A stretch of DNA of 50,818 nt from Cytobacillus oceanisediminis (GCF_007830235.1 NZ_VLKI01000009.1:1-50818); one strand, 5' to 3'. Numbered from the stretch's first letter, positions 15,497 through 25,272 are shown. The notes: generated from the letters alone by a model not told the origin. Made by a program: numbers and translations.

Positions 15497-15967
15497 TTAC
15501 TTTGTATTTTCATTAAACCACTGTTCAAATACCGCTTTTTCCTGATAGCCTGTAATCCTCTTTACTTCTTTGCCGTGTTTGTATTGTACGATTGTCGGAG
15601 TTTCCGTAATTCCATAATCGTCCCAGCCGTCTTCAAACTCAAGCAGATTGAATTGGACAAGATCGATATCCATATCTTCTGCAAGCGGAGCCACTACAGG
15701 GGTTGTCCTCTGGCAGTGCGGGCATGTAGGGCTATGGAAATAGACTGTCACATCTTCCTTGTTATTCAATTTTTCCTCAAGCTCCCCTGGGAGTATAATA
15801 TTTTGGTAGTTAGGGTCATCAAGCTGTGCGATCGTTTCAGGATGAAGGGTATCTTTGGCATATGGGTTATCCTCTGAAACCTTTTCTTCATTTTGCATTT
15901 TGGTTAGAATTCCTACAGCTGCGAATAATGCAATGATCACAGCGAGAAAAATAATGACTTTTTTCAT
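15497..15967 (-). CDS. Membrane-anchored thioredoxin-like thiol-disulfide oxidoreductase
   Basis: A 156-residue protein with one N-terminal membrane segment (residues 3-22) and an extracytoplasmic thioredoxin fold. The active site is CPHC (Cys82, Cys85) in FHSPTCPHCQRT, and the cis-proline is in ETPTIVQY. It starts one base after the stop of the BdbC gene; its AAGGAGG lies within the end of bdbC, so the two are coupled. As partner of BdbC it likely introduces disulfides into exported proteins. It replaces the usual BdbD (about 220 residues) with a shorter thioredoxin. Confidence 0.85.
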   Translation of the reverse strand: MKKVIIFLAVIIALFAAVGILTKMQNEEKVSEDNPYAKDTLHPETIAQLDDPNYQNIILPGELEEKLNNKEDVTVYFHSPTCPHCQRTTPVVAPLAEDMDIDLVQFNLLEFEDGWDDYGITETPTIVQYKHGKEVKRITGYQEKAVFEQWFNENTK

Positions 15968-15968
15968 T

Positions 15969-16406
15969 TTATGCCTCCTCCTTTGAGTTCTTCCAGACAA
16001 GATAACTGCAAATAAAAATAATAATGAAAGCGATTAAAGCCAAAAATGGAATCGAAATAAATCCAAACCAGTTAATGTATTGGCCTGTACATGGAACTCT
16101 CCCGCATGTTGCAGCATGTTCTGCCATAAAGGATATTTTTTGAATGGAATAATGGTAGATGGAAGTACCTGCTCCAACTGCCGATAAAACCATCGTATAA
16201 AGGCTGATCCGATAATCCTTCTTTATTACAGCCAATCCAAGTATAACAGCTAAAGGATACATCATAATTCTTTGATACCAGCAAAGCTCGCAAGGCTCAT
16301 ACTCCCTAATTTCCGAAAAATATAGGCTGCCGAACATTGCCAGTATAGATACTGCCCAAGCAGTAAACAGCAAATTCTCCCGCCTGTCTTTTTGTTTTTT
16401 CTCCAT
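15969..16406 (-). CDS. bdbC: BdbC/DsbB-family disulfide oxidoreductase
   Basis: A 145-residue membrane protein with four predicted membrane segments. It reoxidises the periplasmic-side thiol oxidase and passes electrons to quinones. The two Cys pairs expected of DsbB-type enzymes are Cys39-Cys42 (PCELCWYQR) and Cys101/Cys106 (TCGRVPC). Start after AAGGAG. It is first in a two-gene unit with the thioredoxin-like gene. Confidence 0.9.
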   Translation of the reverse strand: MEKKQKDRRENLLFTAWAVSILAMFGSLYFSEIREYEPCELCWYQRIMMYPLAVILGLAVIKKDYRISLYTMVLSAVGAGTSIYHYSIQKISFMAEHAATCGRVPCTGQYINWFGFISIPFLALIAFIIIFICSYLVWKNSKEEA

Positions 16407-16438
16407 ATTGATCTCCTTAAGTTATATGTACTCTAAAA

Positions 16439-16468
16439 ATTATAAAGCTATTTGCCATGTCTTGTAAA
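16439..16468 (-). promoter_or_regulatory. Candidate promoter of the bdbC unit
   Basis: Minus strand: TTTACA, 18 bases, then TATAAT, about 30 bases before the bdbC start. Confidence 0.4.
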
Positions 16469-16620
16469 TCAACTTGCGCAGACCTTATTTAGAAATTGCT
16501 AAAATCATTCACATAGGATAATTCAATGGATTTCATCGAAAAAAATAGAATTTAAGAAGATATCAATCGCCTGTGTAGAAATATATATGAAGGAAAATAC
16601 GTAAGATAAGAGGTGAGCAA

Positions 16621-17172
16621 GTGGCAAAGCATGCTTTAATTATTGGCGGGACTGGGATGCTAACACATGTGGCTGAATGGTTATCCGGGGAAGGTTATAA
16701 AGTCAGTGTTGCAGGAAGAACGTTTGAAAAGTTCACAGCAGCTTTCGGTTCCAAGCAGGAAGCTGAACGGAATATTGCTTTTATACAAACAGATTACTTC
16801 AATACTGTTGCATTTTCTGGCCGAATTCAAGAAGCCATAAGGGAACGGGGCTCAGTTAATCTTTGCATCTGCTGGATGCGAAGTGATGCAGAGGAAAGCT
16901 TTGAATGGCTGAAATCCTGGCTTGCCAAATCGGATAATCCTGTTCAGCTTTACGAGGTAAAAGGAAGCCATGCTTCAAGAGAAGGATTCAAATCAGAACC
17001 AATCAATAACCTGAAATGGAATCGTGTCATCCTTGGCATTAGGATGGAAAAGGGGCGATCCAGATGGCTTACGGACAAAGAAATTTCAGAGGGCGTTATG
17101 AATGCTGTAAAAAAGGGAAAGGAACTGTATATCACTGGAGATGTTGAACCTTGGGATCAGCGTCCGGGATAA
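16621..17172 (+). CDS. Short NAD(P)-binding Rossmann protein, short-chain dehydrogenase-like
   Basis: A 183-residue protein beginning with the dinucleotide-binding motif IIGGTGMLTHVAEWL. It is shorter than classical short-chain dehydrogenases, and no YxxxK catalytic pair is evident, so enzymatic activity is uncertain. The GTG start is preceded by AAGAGGTGA. The stop lies 35 bases before the yhcX start, so co-transcription is likely. Function unknown. Confidence 0.75.
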   Translation: MAKHALIIGGTGMLTHVAEWLSGEGYKVSVAGRTFEKFTAAFGSKQEAERNIAFIQTDYFNTVAFSGRIQEAIRERGSVNLCICWMRSDAEESFEWLKSWLAKSDNPVQLYEVKGSHASREGFKSEPINNLKWNRVILGIRMEKGRSRWLTDKEISEGVMNAVKKGKELYITGDVEPWDQRPG

Positions 17173-17207
17173 TTTATTTATTACTTACCAAAAGGAGTGC
17201 ACCATCA

Positions 17208-18746
17208 TTGACAAAGCTAGATTTGACGAAATTTGAGAAAAAAATGATTATCCGGAATACCCGGCATACAGATATTGATCATATCATTGCCCTTCAGGAG
17301 GTTTGCTTTCCTGGAATGGACCCATGGAAACGAGAGCATTTGGAAAGCCATCTTGAGATTTTTCCGGAGGGCCAGTTTGTGGCAGAATATGATGGAGAAA
17401 TCATTGGCTCCTGTTCGAGCCTGATTATTAACTTTGATGAATATGATGATCGCCATTCCTGGGATGATGTGACAGATAAAGGGTACATAACCAACCATAA
17501 CCCGGAAGGCTATAACCTATATGGAATAGAGGTAATGGTGCATCCGGATTACAGAAGAATGAAAATCGGCCATCGCCTTTACGAGGAAAGGAAAGAACTT
17601 GTAAGGGCACTGAATTTAAAAAGCATTATAATCGGCGGGCGTATACCGAACTATCATAAATATGCCAATGAAATGAGTCCAAGGGAATATGTAAACGAAG
17701 TATCTCTCCATAAAATTTATGATCCTGTTTTATCCTTTCAGCTGCTAAATGGATTCACCTTGATGAGAATTAATCCAAACTATTTGCCTGATGATGTGCA
17801 ATCAAATAAATATGCTACTTTGATGGAATGGAATAATGTTGACTACCGGCCAATGTCGAAACGTTTTTATAAAACGAGCTATCCTGTCCGTATTTGTGTG
17901 GTGCAGTACTTGATGAGGCAGATTAATTCCTTTGATGAATTTGCCCACCAGGTAGAATATTTCACTGATGTTGCTTCAGATGCCGGATCGGATTTTGCGG
18001 TATTTCCGGAGATTTTCACTACCCAGCTCATGTCCTTTTTGGATGAGCGTTCGCCGAGCCTGGCAGTCCGTAAGCTGACTGAGTATACAGAGGAATATAT
18101 CGAGTTATTTACGGATTTGGCTGTCAGGTATAATATTAATATTATCGGAGGCTCGCACTTCGTAAAAGAGGACGATGACGAGATTTATAACATTGCTTAT
18201 CTTTTCCGCCGCGATGGAACAATCGAAAAGCAATACAAGCTCCATATTACTCCAAACGAGCGCAAATGGTGGGGGATAAGCCGCGGTGACGAAGTGAAGG
18301 TATTCGACACCGATTGCGGAAAAATAGCCATTCAAATTTGTTATGATATTGAATTTCCAGAGCTTGCTAGAATTGCGACAGATAAAGGAGCAAAAATCAT
18401 TTTTACGCCTTTCTGTACAGAAGACCGCCAAGGCTACTTACGGGTCCGATACTGTGCCCAGGCACGAGCAGTTGAAAATCAGATTTACACGGTTATATCC
18501 GGGACTGTCGGCAATTTGCCGCAAACGGAAAACATGGATATTCAGTATGCCCAGTCAGGGATTTTTGCTCCATCAGACTTTGAATTTGCAAGAGATGGTG
18601 TAGTAGGTGAAACCAATCCCAATATTGAAATGGTGCTGATTGGGGATGTTGATCTCGAAATTCTAAGGCGCCAAAGGCAGGATGGCACTGTCCGCCAATT
18701 AAAGGACCGCCGCCATGATATTTACAGCATTAAATATAAAAAGTAA
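17208..18746 (+). CDS. yhcX: GNAT acetyltransferase - carbon-nitrogen hydrolase fusion (YhcX)
   Basis: A 512-residue two-domain protein. Residues ~12-200 are a GNAT-type N-acyltransferase domain (GIEVMVHPDYRRMKIGHRLYEE is the acetyl-CoA loop). Residues ~225-490 are a nitrilase-superfamily hydrolase with catalytic Glu near 267 (AVFPEIF), Lys near 344 (KQYKLHITPNE) and Cys near 378 (QICYDIEFPE). It is very close to B. subtilis YhcX in sequence and length. The TTG start lies ten bases after AAGGAG; the overlapping longer frame is rejected. The substrate is unknown; an amide or nitrile coupled to acyl transfer is suggested by the fusion. Confidence 0.92.
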   Translation: MTKLDLTKFEKKMIIRNTRHTDIDHIIALQEVCFPGMDPWKREHLESHLEIFPEGQFVAEYDGEIIGSCSSLIINFDEYDDRHSWDDVTDKGYITNHNPEGYNLYGIEVMVHPDYRRMKIGHRLYEERKELVRALNLKSIIIGGRIPNYHKYANEMSPREYVNEVSLHKIYDPVLSFQLLNGFTLMRINPNYLPDDVQSNKYATLMEWNNVDYRPMSKRFYKTSYPVRICVVQYLMRQINSFDEFAHQVEYFTDVASDAGSDFAVFPEIFTTQLMSFLDERSPSLAVRKLTEYTEEYIELFTDLAVRYNINIIGGSHFVKEDDDEIYNIAYLFRRDGTIEKQYKLHITPNERKWWGISRGDEVKVFDTDCGKIAIQICYDIEFPELARIATDKGAKIIFTPFCTEDRQGYLRVRYCAQARAVENQIYTVISGTVGNLPQTENMDIQYAQSGIFAPSDFEFARDGVVGETNPNIEMVLIGDVDLEILRRQRQDGTVRQLKDRRHDIYSIKYKK

Positions 18747-18750
18747 CATA

Positions 18751-18797
18751 GAAGAGAAGCAGCAAAAGCACGGGACTTTAGCTGCTTTTCTTATCTC
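18751..18797 (+). terminator. Terminator of yhcX
   Basis: GAAGCAGC pairs with GCTGCTTTTC; an outer AAGAGA/TCTCTT pair extends the stem. Confidence 0.55.
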
Positions 18798-18933
18798 TTA
18801 AAGAACTATCCTAAAATCAATACATACATACTGTAAAGCGTGAAATTTGTCAAAATAACACGGATGTTTTTGAGAGGAAAATCAATTTTTAAATCGAAAA
18901 GGGTTATAGAAGGCAGAAATGGGAGGTCAAACG

Positions 18934-20682
18934 ATGGAATGGAAAACAGCTGCAGAAAGATGGATTAATCATGAAAATTTGGACATCGAATTACTAAAAC
19001 AGCTGCAAAGCCTGCAGGGAGATGAAAAACTCCTAGAAGAGGCATTTTATAAAGGGCTGGAATTCGGTACAGGCGGTATGCGCGGCGAAATTGGGCCGGG
19101 AACAAACCGCATGAATTTATATACGGTCCGGAAAGCATCTGCGGGACTGGCCGCGTACATAGAAGAAAATGGTTTGGAAGCAAAGAACAGGGGAGTAGCG
19201 ATCGCATATGATTCCCGCCATATGTCTCCAGAGTTCGCCATGGAGGCAGCGAAAACCCTTGCTTCAAGGGGCATTCAGACATATGTGTTTGAAGAATTGC
19301 GCCCTACTCCGGAACTATCATTTGCAGTTCGATATTTGCATGCCTACGCGGGTATTGTCATTACAGCGAGCCATAATCCACCTGAATATAATGGGTATAA
19401 GGTATATGGATCCGACGGTGCACAGCTTCCGCCTGCAGAAGCGGATGTCGTCATCAGCAAAGTAAATGAAATTGAAAATGAACTAATGATCGAAGTAATG
19501 GATGAGGAAGCGCTGAAGGAAAAAGGGCTAATCACCATGATTGGCAAAACGGTTGACCGAGCTTATCAGCAGCAGCTCCTCACAATATCTGAGAACCCTT
19601 CGATTGGTGTTGAAACGGATTTAAAAATAGTCTTTACGCCGCTTCACGGAACTGCCAACAAGCCTGTAAGAGAGGCTTTAACAGCATTAAATTATAAAAA
19701 TGTCCAAGTTGTGAAAGAACAGGAGCTTCCGGATCCGGAATTTTCAACAGTTAAAAGCCCTAATCCTGAGGAAAAGTCAGCATTTGAACTCGCTATGAGG
19801 GATGGGAAAGAAACCGATGCGGATATTTTAATTGCAACAGACCCTGATGCAGACCGCCTTGGCATTGCTGCCAAAAACAAAGATGGAGAATATGTTCTTT
19901 TGACAGGGAATCAGACAGGTGCTCTGCTGCTGCACTATATTTTATCGCAGAAAAAGGAAAAGAGTACTCTTCCTGCCAATGGCATCATGCTTAAAACCAT
20001 AGTTACTTCTGAATTTGGCCGCAGAGTTGCCTCATCTTTTGGAGTTGAAACCATTGATGTTCTGACTGGTTTTAAATTTATTGCCGAGAAAATCAAGGAA
20101 TATGAAGAGTCAGGTGACTATACTTTCCTGTTTGGATATGAAGAAAGCTACGGCTATCTAATCGGTGACTTTGCCAGAGATAAGGATGCGGTTCAGGCAG
20201 CACTGCTCGCAACCGAGATGGCGGCTTTTTATAAAAAGAAAGGCATGTCGCTTTATGATGCACTTCTCAATCTTTTTGAAGAGTATGGATATTTCCTTGA
20301 AGGACTGCGCTCACTCACCTTAAAAGGGATTGAAGGAGCAGAACAGATTCAGCAGACTCTTGCTTCCTTCCGTGCCAACCCGGTTAAAGAGCTAGGAAGC
20401 AAGAAGGTTCAGTCTGTAGAAGATTATTTAACAGGAATCAGGATGGAAACCGGCGGTGTTGAAAAAAATATTGATCTGCCAAAATCAAATGTCATTAAGT
20501 ATTTCTTCGAAGATGGTACATGGGTCTGCCTAAGGCCGTCAGGAACAGAGCCGAAGATTAAATTTTATTTTGGCATTAACGCTTCTTCTTTGGATGAAAG
20601 CAAACAAAAGCTGCAATCCGTTGAAAAAGCGTTTATGGAAATCGTAGAAGAAAGAATGGGCAATTCATCACTTACAAAGTAA
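18934..20682 (+). CDS. pgcA: Phosphoglucomutase PgcA (alpha-D-phosphohexomutase)
   Basis: A 582-residue enzyme interconverting glucose 1-phosphate and glucose 6-phosphate, feeding UDP-glucose for glycolipid and teichoic acid synthesis. All four family loops are visible: active-site Ser in TASHNP (near residue 146), Mg-binding DPDADRLG (near 303), sugar-binding GYEESYGYL (near 402), and phosphate-binding [11 protein letters not shown] (near 534). The ATG chosen follows GGGAGG at seven bases. B. subtilis PgcA is 581 residues, and there too it precedes yhcY-yhcZ. Confidence 0.94.
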   Translation: MEWKTAAERWINHENLDIELLKQLQSLQGDEKLLEEAFYKGLEFGTGGMRGEIGPGTNRMNLYTVRKASAGLAAYIEENGLEAKNRGVAIAYDSRHMSPEFAMEAAKTLASRGIQTYVFEELRPTPELSFAVRYLHAYAGIVITASHNPPEYNGYKVYGSDGAQLPPAEADVVISKVNEIENELMIEVMDEEALKEKGLITMIGKTVDRAYQQQLLTISENPSIGVETDLKIVFTPLHGTANKPVREALTALNYKNVQVVKEQELPDPEFSTVKSPNPEEKSAFELAMRDGKETDADILIATDPDADRLGIAAKNKDGEYVLLTGNQTGALLLHYILSQKKEKSTLPANGIMLKTIVTSEFGRRVASSFGVETIDVLTGFKFIAEKIKEYEESGDYTFLFGYEESYGYLIGDFARDKDAVQAALLATEMAAFYKKKGMSLYDALLNLFEEYGYFLEGLRSLTLKGIEGAEQIQQTLASFRANPVKELGSKKVQSVEDYLTGIRMETGGVEKNIDLPKSNVIKYFFEDGTWVCLRPSGTEPKIKFYFGINASSLDESKQKLQSVEKAFMEIVEERMGNSSLTK

Positions 20683-20728
20683 TTAGTTAACAAAAACATT
20701 CAGAAATGCATAATGCCGAAAGGAAGAT

Positions 20729-21454
20729 ATGATGTTAAAAGGACAAGTAGCAATCGTAACAGGTGCATCAAGAGGAATCGGAAAAGAGATTGCCATCAAG
20801 CTGGCCGAGCAGGGAATGAAGCTCGCTGTAATCGGAAGCTCAGAGGATATCCATAAATCTGCTGTTGATATAAAAGGAAAAGGGTTTGCCGATGTGCTGC
20901 CGATACAGGCGGATATATCAAATGAAGCCCAAGTAAAGGAAGCTGTCGAAAGAACACTTCAGGAATACAAACAAATTGATCTGCTTGTAAACAATGCAGG
21001 TGTAGGCTTCTTTAAACAGGTTGATAAAACCACACTTGAAGAATGGAAAAAAGTCTTCGAAGTCAATGTCCAGGGAGTATTCCTTGGCAGTAAATCGGTT
21101 CTGCCTCATATGAAAGAACGGAAATCCGGAACGATTATTACCATTTCTTCAGATGTGGCCCGATATACGATCCCAAATGGATCAGCCTATACTGCAACAA
21201 AATATGCTGTTCAAGGCTTTTCGGGTTCTTTGGCTCAGGAGGTAAGGGAATACGGTATCCGTGTCGGGACCATAAACCCTGGCATGGTAGATACGTATTT
21301 TGCGGAATCCGAGCAGGGGCTTGAAGAGAAAAAGGATTGGCTGAAGGTTGAGGATATTGCAAATGCCGTAATTTATATGGCTTCTGCGCCTAAGCATATG
21401 ATGATTGATGAAATCGTTCTTCATCCATTTGTCCAGGACTATCCAATCGCATAA
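20729..21454 (+). CDS. SDR-family oxidoreductase (3-oxoacyl-ACP reductase-like)
   Basis: A 241-residue classical short-chain dehydrogenase. Cofactor motif TGASRGIGKEIA, structural motif NNAGVGFF, catalytic Ser in TISSDVARY, and YTATKYA (YxxxK) are present. The RINPG-like segment reads GTINPGMVDT. Two adjacent ATG codons follow GAAAGGAAG; the first is used here. The substrate is unknown. It lies 46 bases after pgcA and may be co-transcribed with it. Confidence 0.87.
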   Translation: MMLKGQVAIVTGASRGIGKEIAIKLAEQGMKLAVIGSSEDIHKSAVDIKGKGFADVLPIQADISNEAQVKEAVERTLQEYKQIDLLVNNAGVGFFKQVDKTTLEEWKKVFEVNVQGVFLGSKSVLPHMKERKSGTIITISSDVARYTIPNGSAYTATKYAVQGFSGSLAQEVREYGIRVGTINPGMVDTYFAESEQGLEEKKDWLKVEDIANAVIYMASAPKHMMIDEIVLHPFVQDYPIA

Positions 21455-21460
21455 CATACT

Positions 21461-21495
21461 GCACCGCAGAGGCTTCCTCTTCGGTGTTTTATTTT
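21461..21495 (+). terminator. Terminator of the pgcA/SDR unit
   Basis: CACCGCAGAGG pairs with CCTCTTCGGTG, followed by TTTTATTTT. Confidence 0.65.
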
Positions 21496-21734
21496 GGCCC
21501 TGTTAAAATTGCCTGTTGATTTCCGCTCAAGAAGCTCGTTTTCCGCGGGTGGTCCGACGCTCATAGGTGCATGTCGCCTGTGGGGGTCACCCTTTGACTC
21601 GCTTTCCGCAGGACATTGAATCAGCATCCTCGAATAAACAACGCACGAAGAAAATGCGAATGCATTTTCGAGGATCCAGCGCATTCCGTTCCAATCAAAA
21701 GGAGCCAAAATTAACAATCTGCTTTAACATAGCC
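21496..21734 (-). repeat. Dispersed intergenic repeat, copy C (full length)
   Basis: The outer ends GGCCCTGTTAAA and TTTAACATAGCC are an inverted pair. Inner ends are GCCTGTTGATTTCCGCTC and CGTTCCAATCAAAAGGAGCC. The centre carries GTGGTCCGACGCTCATAGG and CGAATGCATTTTCGAGGATC. About 239 bases, same orientation as copy B. The remaining 120 bases before the yhcY start are AT-rich and hold its promoter region. Confidence 0.7.
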
Positions 21735-21856
21735 TTTATTTATTGGTGAAGGTACAACTTTAGTCGTAGAATACTTCCTTCCAATTGCCAAGGAAGGGGA
21801 GGAAAAAAAGTTATATAATATAAGAACATATTCAATCTGTCAAAAGGGGGATAAGG

Positions 21857-22990
21857 GTGGTAGGGGAAAAGAGGCAATCTGAAATCAGAATCTTAAAAGA
21901 AATCGCAGAACTTTTAAATGAAGGAACCGAAATTGATGCCCTGCTAAAAGAGGTACTTCAAAAGTTGCTTCATATTACCGGCCTTGAAACCGGCTGGGTG
22001 TTTCTTATTGATGATCAAGGTGAATTCCGTCTGGCTGCGGAGGAAAAATTGCCCCCGGCTCTTTCGAGGGATAGCTTCAAACCAATGTGCAAAGGCGACT
22101 GCTGGTGTATCGACCGGTATAATGACGGCAGATTAAAAAAGGCTTCCAACATTATTGAATGCAAAAGGATAGAAGATGCAATTGCCGAGCAAAGAAATGA
22201 TACAAACGGGCTTACCCATCATGCTTCCGTTCCGCTTAGAGCGGGTGATGAGAAGTTTGGAATCCTTAATATTGGCTCACCCGATAAAATGCATTTTGAG
22301 CCCGAGGAGCTAGCTTTGTTGGAATCCATTGCTTTTCAAATAGGAACAGCTCTAAAAAGAATTAAGCTCACACAGCTTGAGCAGGAAACAGCCCTTGCGG
22401 GAGAAAGGAACAGGCTGGCTCGAGATCTTCATGATTCAGTCAATCAGCTCCTATTTTCCTTAAGCTTAACAGCAAGGGGAGGAGCCGAGATGGCTAGGGA
22501 TCCTGAAGTAAAGGAGACCTTCTCCTATATGCAGGACCTTGCCCAGGAAGCTTTGAGCGAGATGAGGGCGCTAATATGGCAGCTGAAACCGAGGGGGCTT
22601 GAAAATGGCATTATCTGTGCCATGCAGGGTTACAGCCAAATGCTGGGCATCAAGCTTACATCAAAAGTTAACGGTGTCATTTCCCTGCCTGGAAAAGTAG
22701 AAGAAACACTTTGGCGAATTGGCCAGGAAGCATTGGCTAATTGCAAGAAACATTCAGGCCAGTCAACAGCAGAGGTAACGCTGACAGTGGAAGACGAAAA
22801 AGTAATGATGGTGATTTCCGATTGTGGCAGGGGTTTTCATTACAGCTGGAACAACGAAATTCCCTCTCTTGGCCTGAAAAGCATGAAAAACCGCGCTGAA
22901 GCATTAAATGGAACTTTTATGTTAGACACAGGACCTGATAACGGAACGAAGATCGAAATTATGATTCCATTTAAAAAGGGAGGGAAATAG
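21857..22990 (+). CDS. yhcY: GAF-domain sensor histidine kinase YhcY (NarL-type system)
   Basis: A 377-residue cytoplasmic kinase without membrane segments. Residues ~20-170 form a GAF domain with several Cys (MCKGDCWCI), so a redox or metal cofactor is possible. The HisKA_3 motif ARDLHDSVNQLLFSL carries the phospho-accepting His near residue 192. The HATPase_c domain follows (GRGFHYSW, LGLKSMKNRAE). The GTG start has AAAGGGGG upstream. Its response regulator gene begins at the very next base, matching B. subtilis yhcY-yhcZ. The signal is unknown. Confidence 0.9.
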   Translation: MVGEKRQSEIRILKEIAELLNEGTEIDALLKEVLQKLLHITGLETGWVFLIDDQGEFRLAAEEKLPPALSRDSFKPMCKGDCWCIDRYNDGRLKKASNIIECKRIEDAIAEQRNDTNGLTHHASVPLRAGDEKFGILNIGSPDKMHFEPEELALLESIAFQIGTALKRIKLTQLEQETALAGERNRLARDLHDSVNQLLFSLSLTARGGAEMARDPEVKETFSYMQDLAQEALSEMRALIWQLKPRGLENGIICAMQGYSQMLGIKLTSKVNGVISLPGKVEETLWRIGQEALANCKKHSGQSTAEVTLTVEDEKVMMVISDCGRGFHYSWNNEIPSLGLKSMKNRAEALNGTFMLDTGPDNGTKIEIMIPFKKGGK

Positions 22991-23641
22991 ATGGCCATTC
23001 GGGTCTTAATTGCGGACGATCATCATGTAGTAAGGAGAGGGCTAGTTTTTTTTCTGAAAACACAGCCGGAAATAGAAATTGCCGGCGAGGCAAAAAACGG
23101 CCGTGAAGCTGTGGAATTGATTAAAACAAATAAGCCTGATGTCGTATTAATGGATTTGGATATGCCTGAGATGAATGGGATAGAAGCGACACGGGAGATT
23201 AAAAAGAAGTATCCCGATGTGAAAATCATGATCCTGACAAGCTTTTCTGATCAAGATCATGTCATCCCGGCTATTGAAGCAGGAGCTTCGGGATATCAGC
23301 TTAAAGACATTGAGCCTGATGGCCTTGTTGAGGCTATTATGCAGCTTATGAAAGGGGAGAATCAGCTGCATCCAAAAGCAACGTCCCATTTGCTAACACA
23401 TTTAACGAACAAAAACAGTACAGAAAGAAAACCGATTGAAGAGCTGACCAAAAGGGAGCTCGAGGTTTTGGGGGAAATTGCTAAAGGAAAAAGCAATAAA
23501 GAAATTGCTTCATCTCTTTATATAACTGAAAAAACAGTTAAAACCCATGTCTCCAATCTTCTATCCAAACTGGAGCTGGCAGACAGAACGCAAGCCGCGC
23601 TGTACGCAGTTCGGAACGGCCTTGCAGATGGAAATAAATGA
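22991..23641 (+). CDS. yhcZ: NarL/FixJ-family response regulator YhcZ
   Basis: A 216-residue response regulator. Receiver domain with acidic pair Asp9/Asp10, phospho-acceptor Asp55 (VVLMDLDMPE) and conserved Thr/Lys (ILTSF, QLKDI). A LuxR-type helix-turn-helix occupies residues ~150-212 (LTKRELEVLGEIAKGKSNKEIA). Directly adjacent to the kinase gene and surely its partner. The target genes are not visible from the sequence; the downstream azoreductase gene is a candidate by position. Confidence 0.92.
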   Translation: MAIRVLIADDHHVVRRGLVFFLKTQPEIEIAGEAKNGREAVELIKTNKPDVVLMDLDMPEMNGIEATREIKKKYPDVKIMILTSFSDQDHVIPAIEAGASGYQLKDIEPDGLVEAIMQLMKGENQLHPKATSHLLTHLTNKNSTERKPIEELTKRELEVLGEIAKGKSNKEIASSLYITEKTVKTHVSNLLSKLELADRTQAALYAVRNGLADGNK

Positions 23642-23783
23642 CCAAGTCTCATCCTAAAGTCTTACAAAGCACTTACTGGATTAGTCCTAATGCAAGCTCG
23701 AAAAACTCATCCATACTGATGATGTTAAAAACGCCATGTCTCTATATACTAATAGTAGATAGAAAATTAAAGGAGAGTTTATC

Positions 23784-24323
23784 ATGAAGCTTACTATTAT
23801 AAACGGCAGCCCAAGACAAAAGGGCAGAACGGGGATTGCCTCACGATATATAGCAAGAAAATATAATGCAGAGCTTATTGATTTAAGCATGGGAGAAATT
23901 CCTTTATATAACGGGACCGAGGAACAATATCAGCTTCCTGCGGTTAAAAAGCTGCGCAAGCAGATTGCAGACTCTGACGGAGTCATTTTAGCTTCCCCTG
24001 AATATCATAGCGCTATGAGCGGTGCGTTAAAAAATGCACTTGATTTTCTGGGGAGCGAGCAATTTGCCCATAAGCCAGTAGGGTTGCTGGTTGTAGCAGG
24101 TGGAGGAAAAGGCGGAATTAATGCACTTAATAATATGAGGATTGCCGGCAGGGGCGTTTATGCCAATGTCATTCCAAAGCAGCTAGTTCTTGATCCCCAC
24201 TGTTTTGATTATGAAAATGACGGCCTATATGAAGAGCCGGCTAATCTGGTCGAAGGTCTAATACAGGAGCTTCAGGTATATATGAAAGCTTATAAACAAA
24301 TAAAGCAGGAAATAAACGAATGA
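23784..24323 (+). CDS. azr: NADPH-dependent FMN reductase (azoreductase, Azr/YhdA-like)
   Basis: A 179-residue flavodoxin-like quinone/azo reductase. The N-terminal FMN phosphate loop GSPRQKGRTG and the SPEYHSAMSGALKNALDFL motif identify the family. It likely reduces quinones or azo compounds two electrons at a time to limit oxidative damage. Ribosome-binding site AAAGGAGAG. Position after yhcYZ agrees with B. subtilis yhdA. Confidence 0.88.
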   Translation: MKLTIINGSPRQKGRTGIASRYIARKYNAELIDLSMGEIPLYNGTEEQYQLPAVKKLRKQIADSDGVILASPEYHSAMSGALKNALDFLGSEQFAHKPVGLLVVAGGGKGGINALNNMRIAGRGVYANVIPKQLVLDPHCFDYENDGLYEEPANLVEGLIQELQVYMKAYKQIKQEINE

Positions 24324-24328
24324 AAACA

Positions 24329-24357
24329 AACACGGATCATAGCGATCCGTGTTTTTA
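24329..24357 (+). terminator. Terminator of azr
   Basis: AACACGGATC and GATCCGTGTT form a perfect 10-bp stem followed by T residues. Confidence 0.8.
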
Positions 24358-24385
24358 TATTGGTGGAATTCATTTGGTTTAGGTT

Positions 24386-24640
24386 TTAAGTTAATTCGTA
24401 AAGAGAAGTGTCTGGCAGCTGTTCTTCCGATAATTCGTTGGCATGGTCGATGTATCTTAGTAAAGAATATAAATGTTTCTCAATGACGGAATAGTCTTTT
24501 TCAAAATTGTAGGCATGAAGAAAATGTTCAATTTTCTTCGAAAGGAACTGATCTTCTGTTCTGACCATCAGTATTAACAAGTTATCCCATTCAGACCGGT
24601 GCGTATAGTATAACGCACGATCATAATCCACTTTATTCAT
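24386..24640 (-). CDS. YhdB-like protein
   Basis: An 84-residue, acidic, soluble protein (WDNLLILMVRTEDQFLSKKIEHFLHAYN). Similar in size and position to B. subtilis YhdB, which lies next to yhdA and yhdC. No domain of known function. GGAGG lies nine bases before the ATG. Function unknown. Confidence 0.72.
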   Translation of the reverse strand: MNKVDYDRALYYTHRSEWDNLLILMVRTEDQFLSKKIEHFLHAYNFEKDYSVIEKHLYSLLRYIDHANELSEEQLPDTSLYELT

Positions 24641-24844
24641 TTGTCCTTGCCTCCTCTTTCAGGAGTTGATTTTAGTTTGCGATGAAGATGAAATTTATTT
24701 CGCAGTAAATCTTGGACTTGTTGATTTTAAAGGGTTTTCATCTTTTACCTGTATAATGATTTGCGTTGTATCGCAATTAAAAAATACATAAAAATAATGG
24801 TAAGGTGAAAAATAAACCTAATGACAAAAAGAATGGAGGCTAAC

Positions 24845-25165
24845 ATGAAAAAGATCTTATCCATCCTTATGATGCTATGCTTATTGGCAGGAGGAGGCTC
24901 ATTGGCAGGAGCAGTCCAAAAGCCTGATTATGAAAAATATGGACGAATTGCCATCACGGTTGTAAAGGAAGATTACCCAGGGGAAGAAGTGGTGGATTAC
25001 CAGTATGGCGGAAGGCAGAAAGTATCTGAAACAGATGTAACAGATACCTTTACTTTCACAGTAAAAGAAGATGGCAAGCCGGTAACCGTGTTGGTAAAAG
25101 TGACCCATAGCCTGGAAAGTAATAAACTGGTCAGCTTAACAGCAGAGAGAAAATTACAGCAGTAA
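24845..25165 (+). CDS. Exported YhdC-like (DUF3889) protein
   Basis: A 106-residue precursor with a signal peptide (MKKILSILMMLCLLAGGGS, cleavage probably after the AGA near residue 21). The mature part is a small beta-rich domain (VVDYQYGGRQKVSETDVTDTF) of the DUF3889 type. The start is the ATG after GGAGG; the upstream eight codons are rejected. Position agrees with B. subtilis yhdC. Function unknown. Confidence 0.75.
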   Translation: MKKILSILMMLCLLAGGGSLAGAVQKPDYEKYGRIAITVVKEDYPGEEVVDYQYGGRQKVSETDVTDTFTFTVKEDGKPVTVLVKVTHSLESNKLVSLTAERKLQQ

Positions 25166-25272
25166 GCTCAATTATAAAGATTAGCACCTTTAGGTATTGC
25201 CTTTCGAAAAAAAGTATATATCTTCGTCTAAGATTGTGAAAATACTTTAAACCTGACCTTTACGTTTATTAT

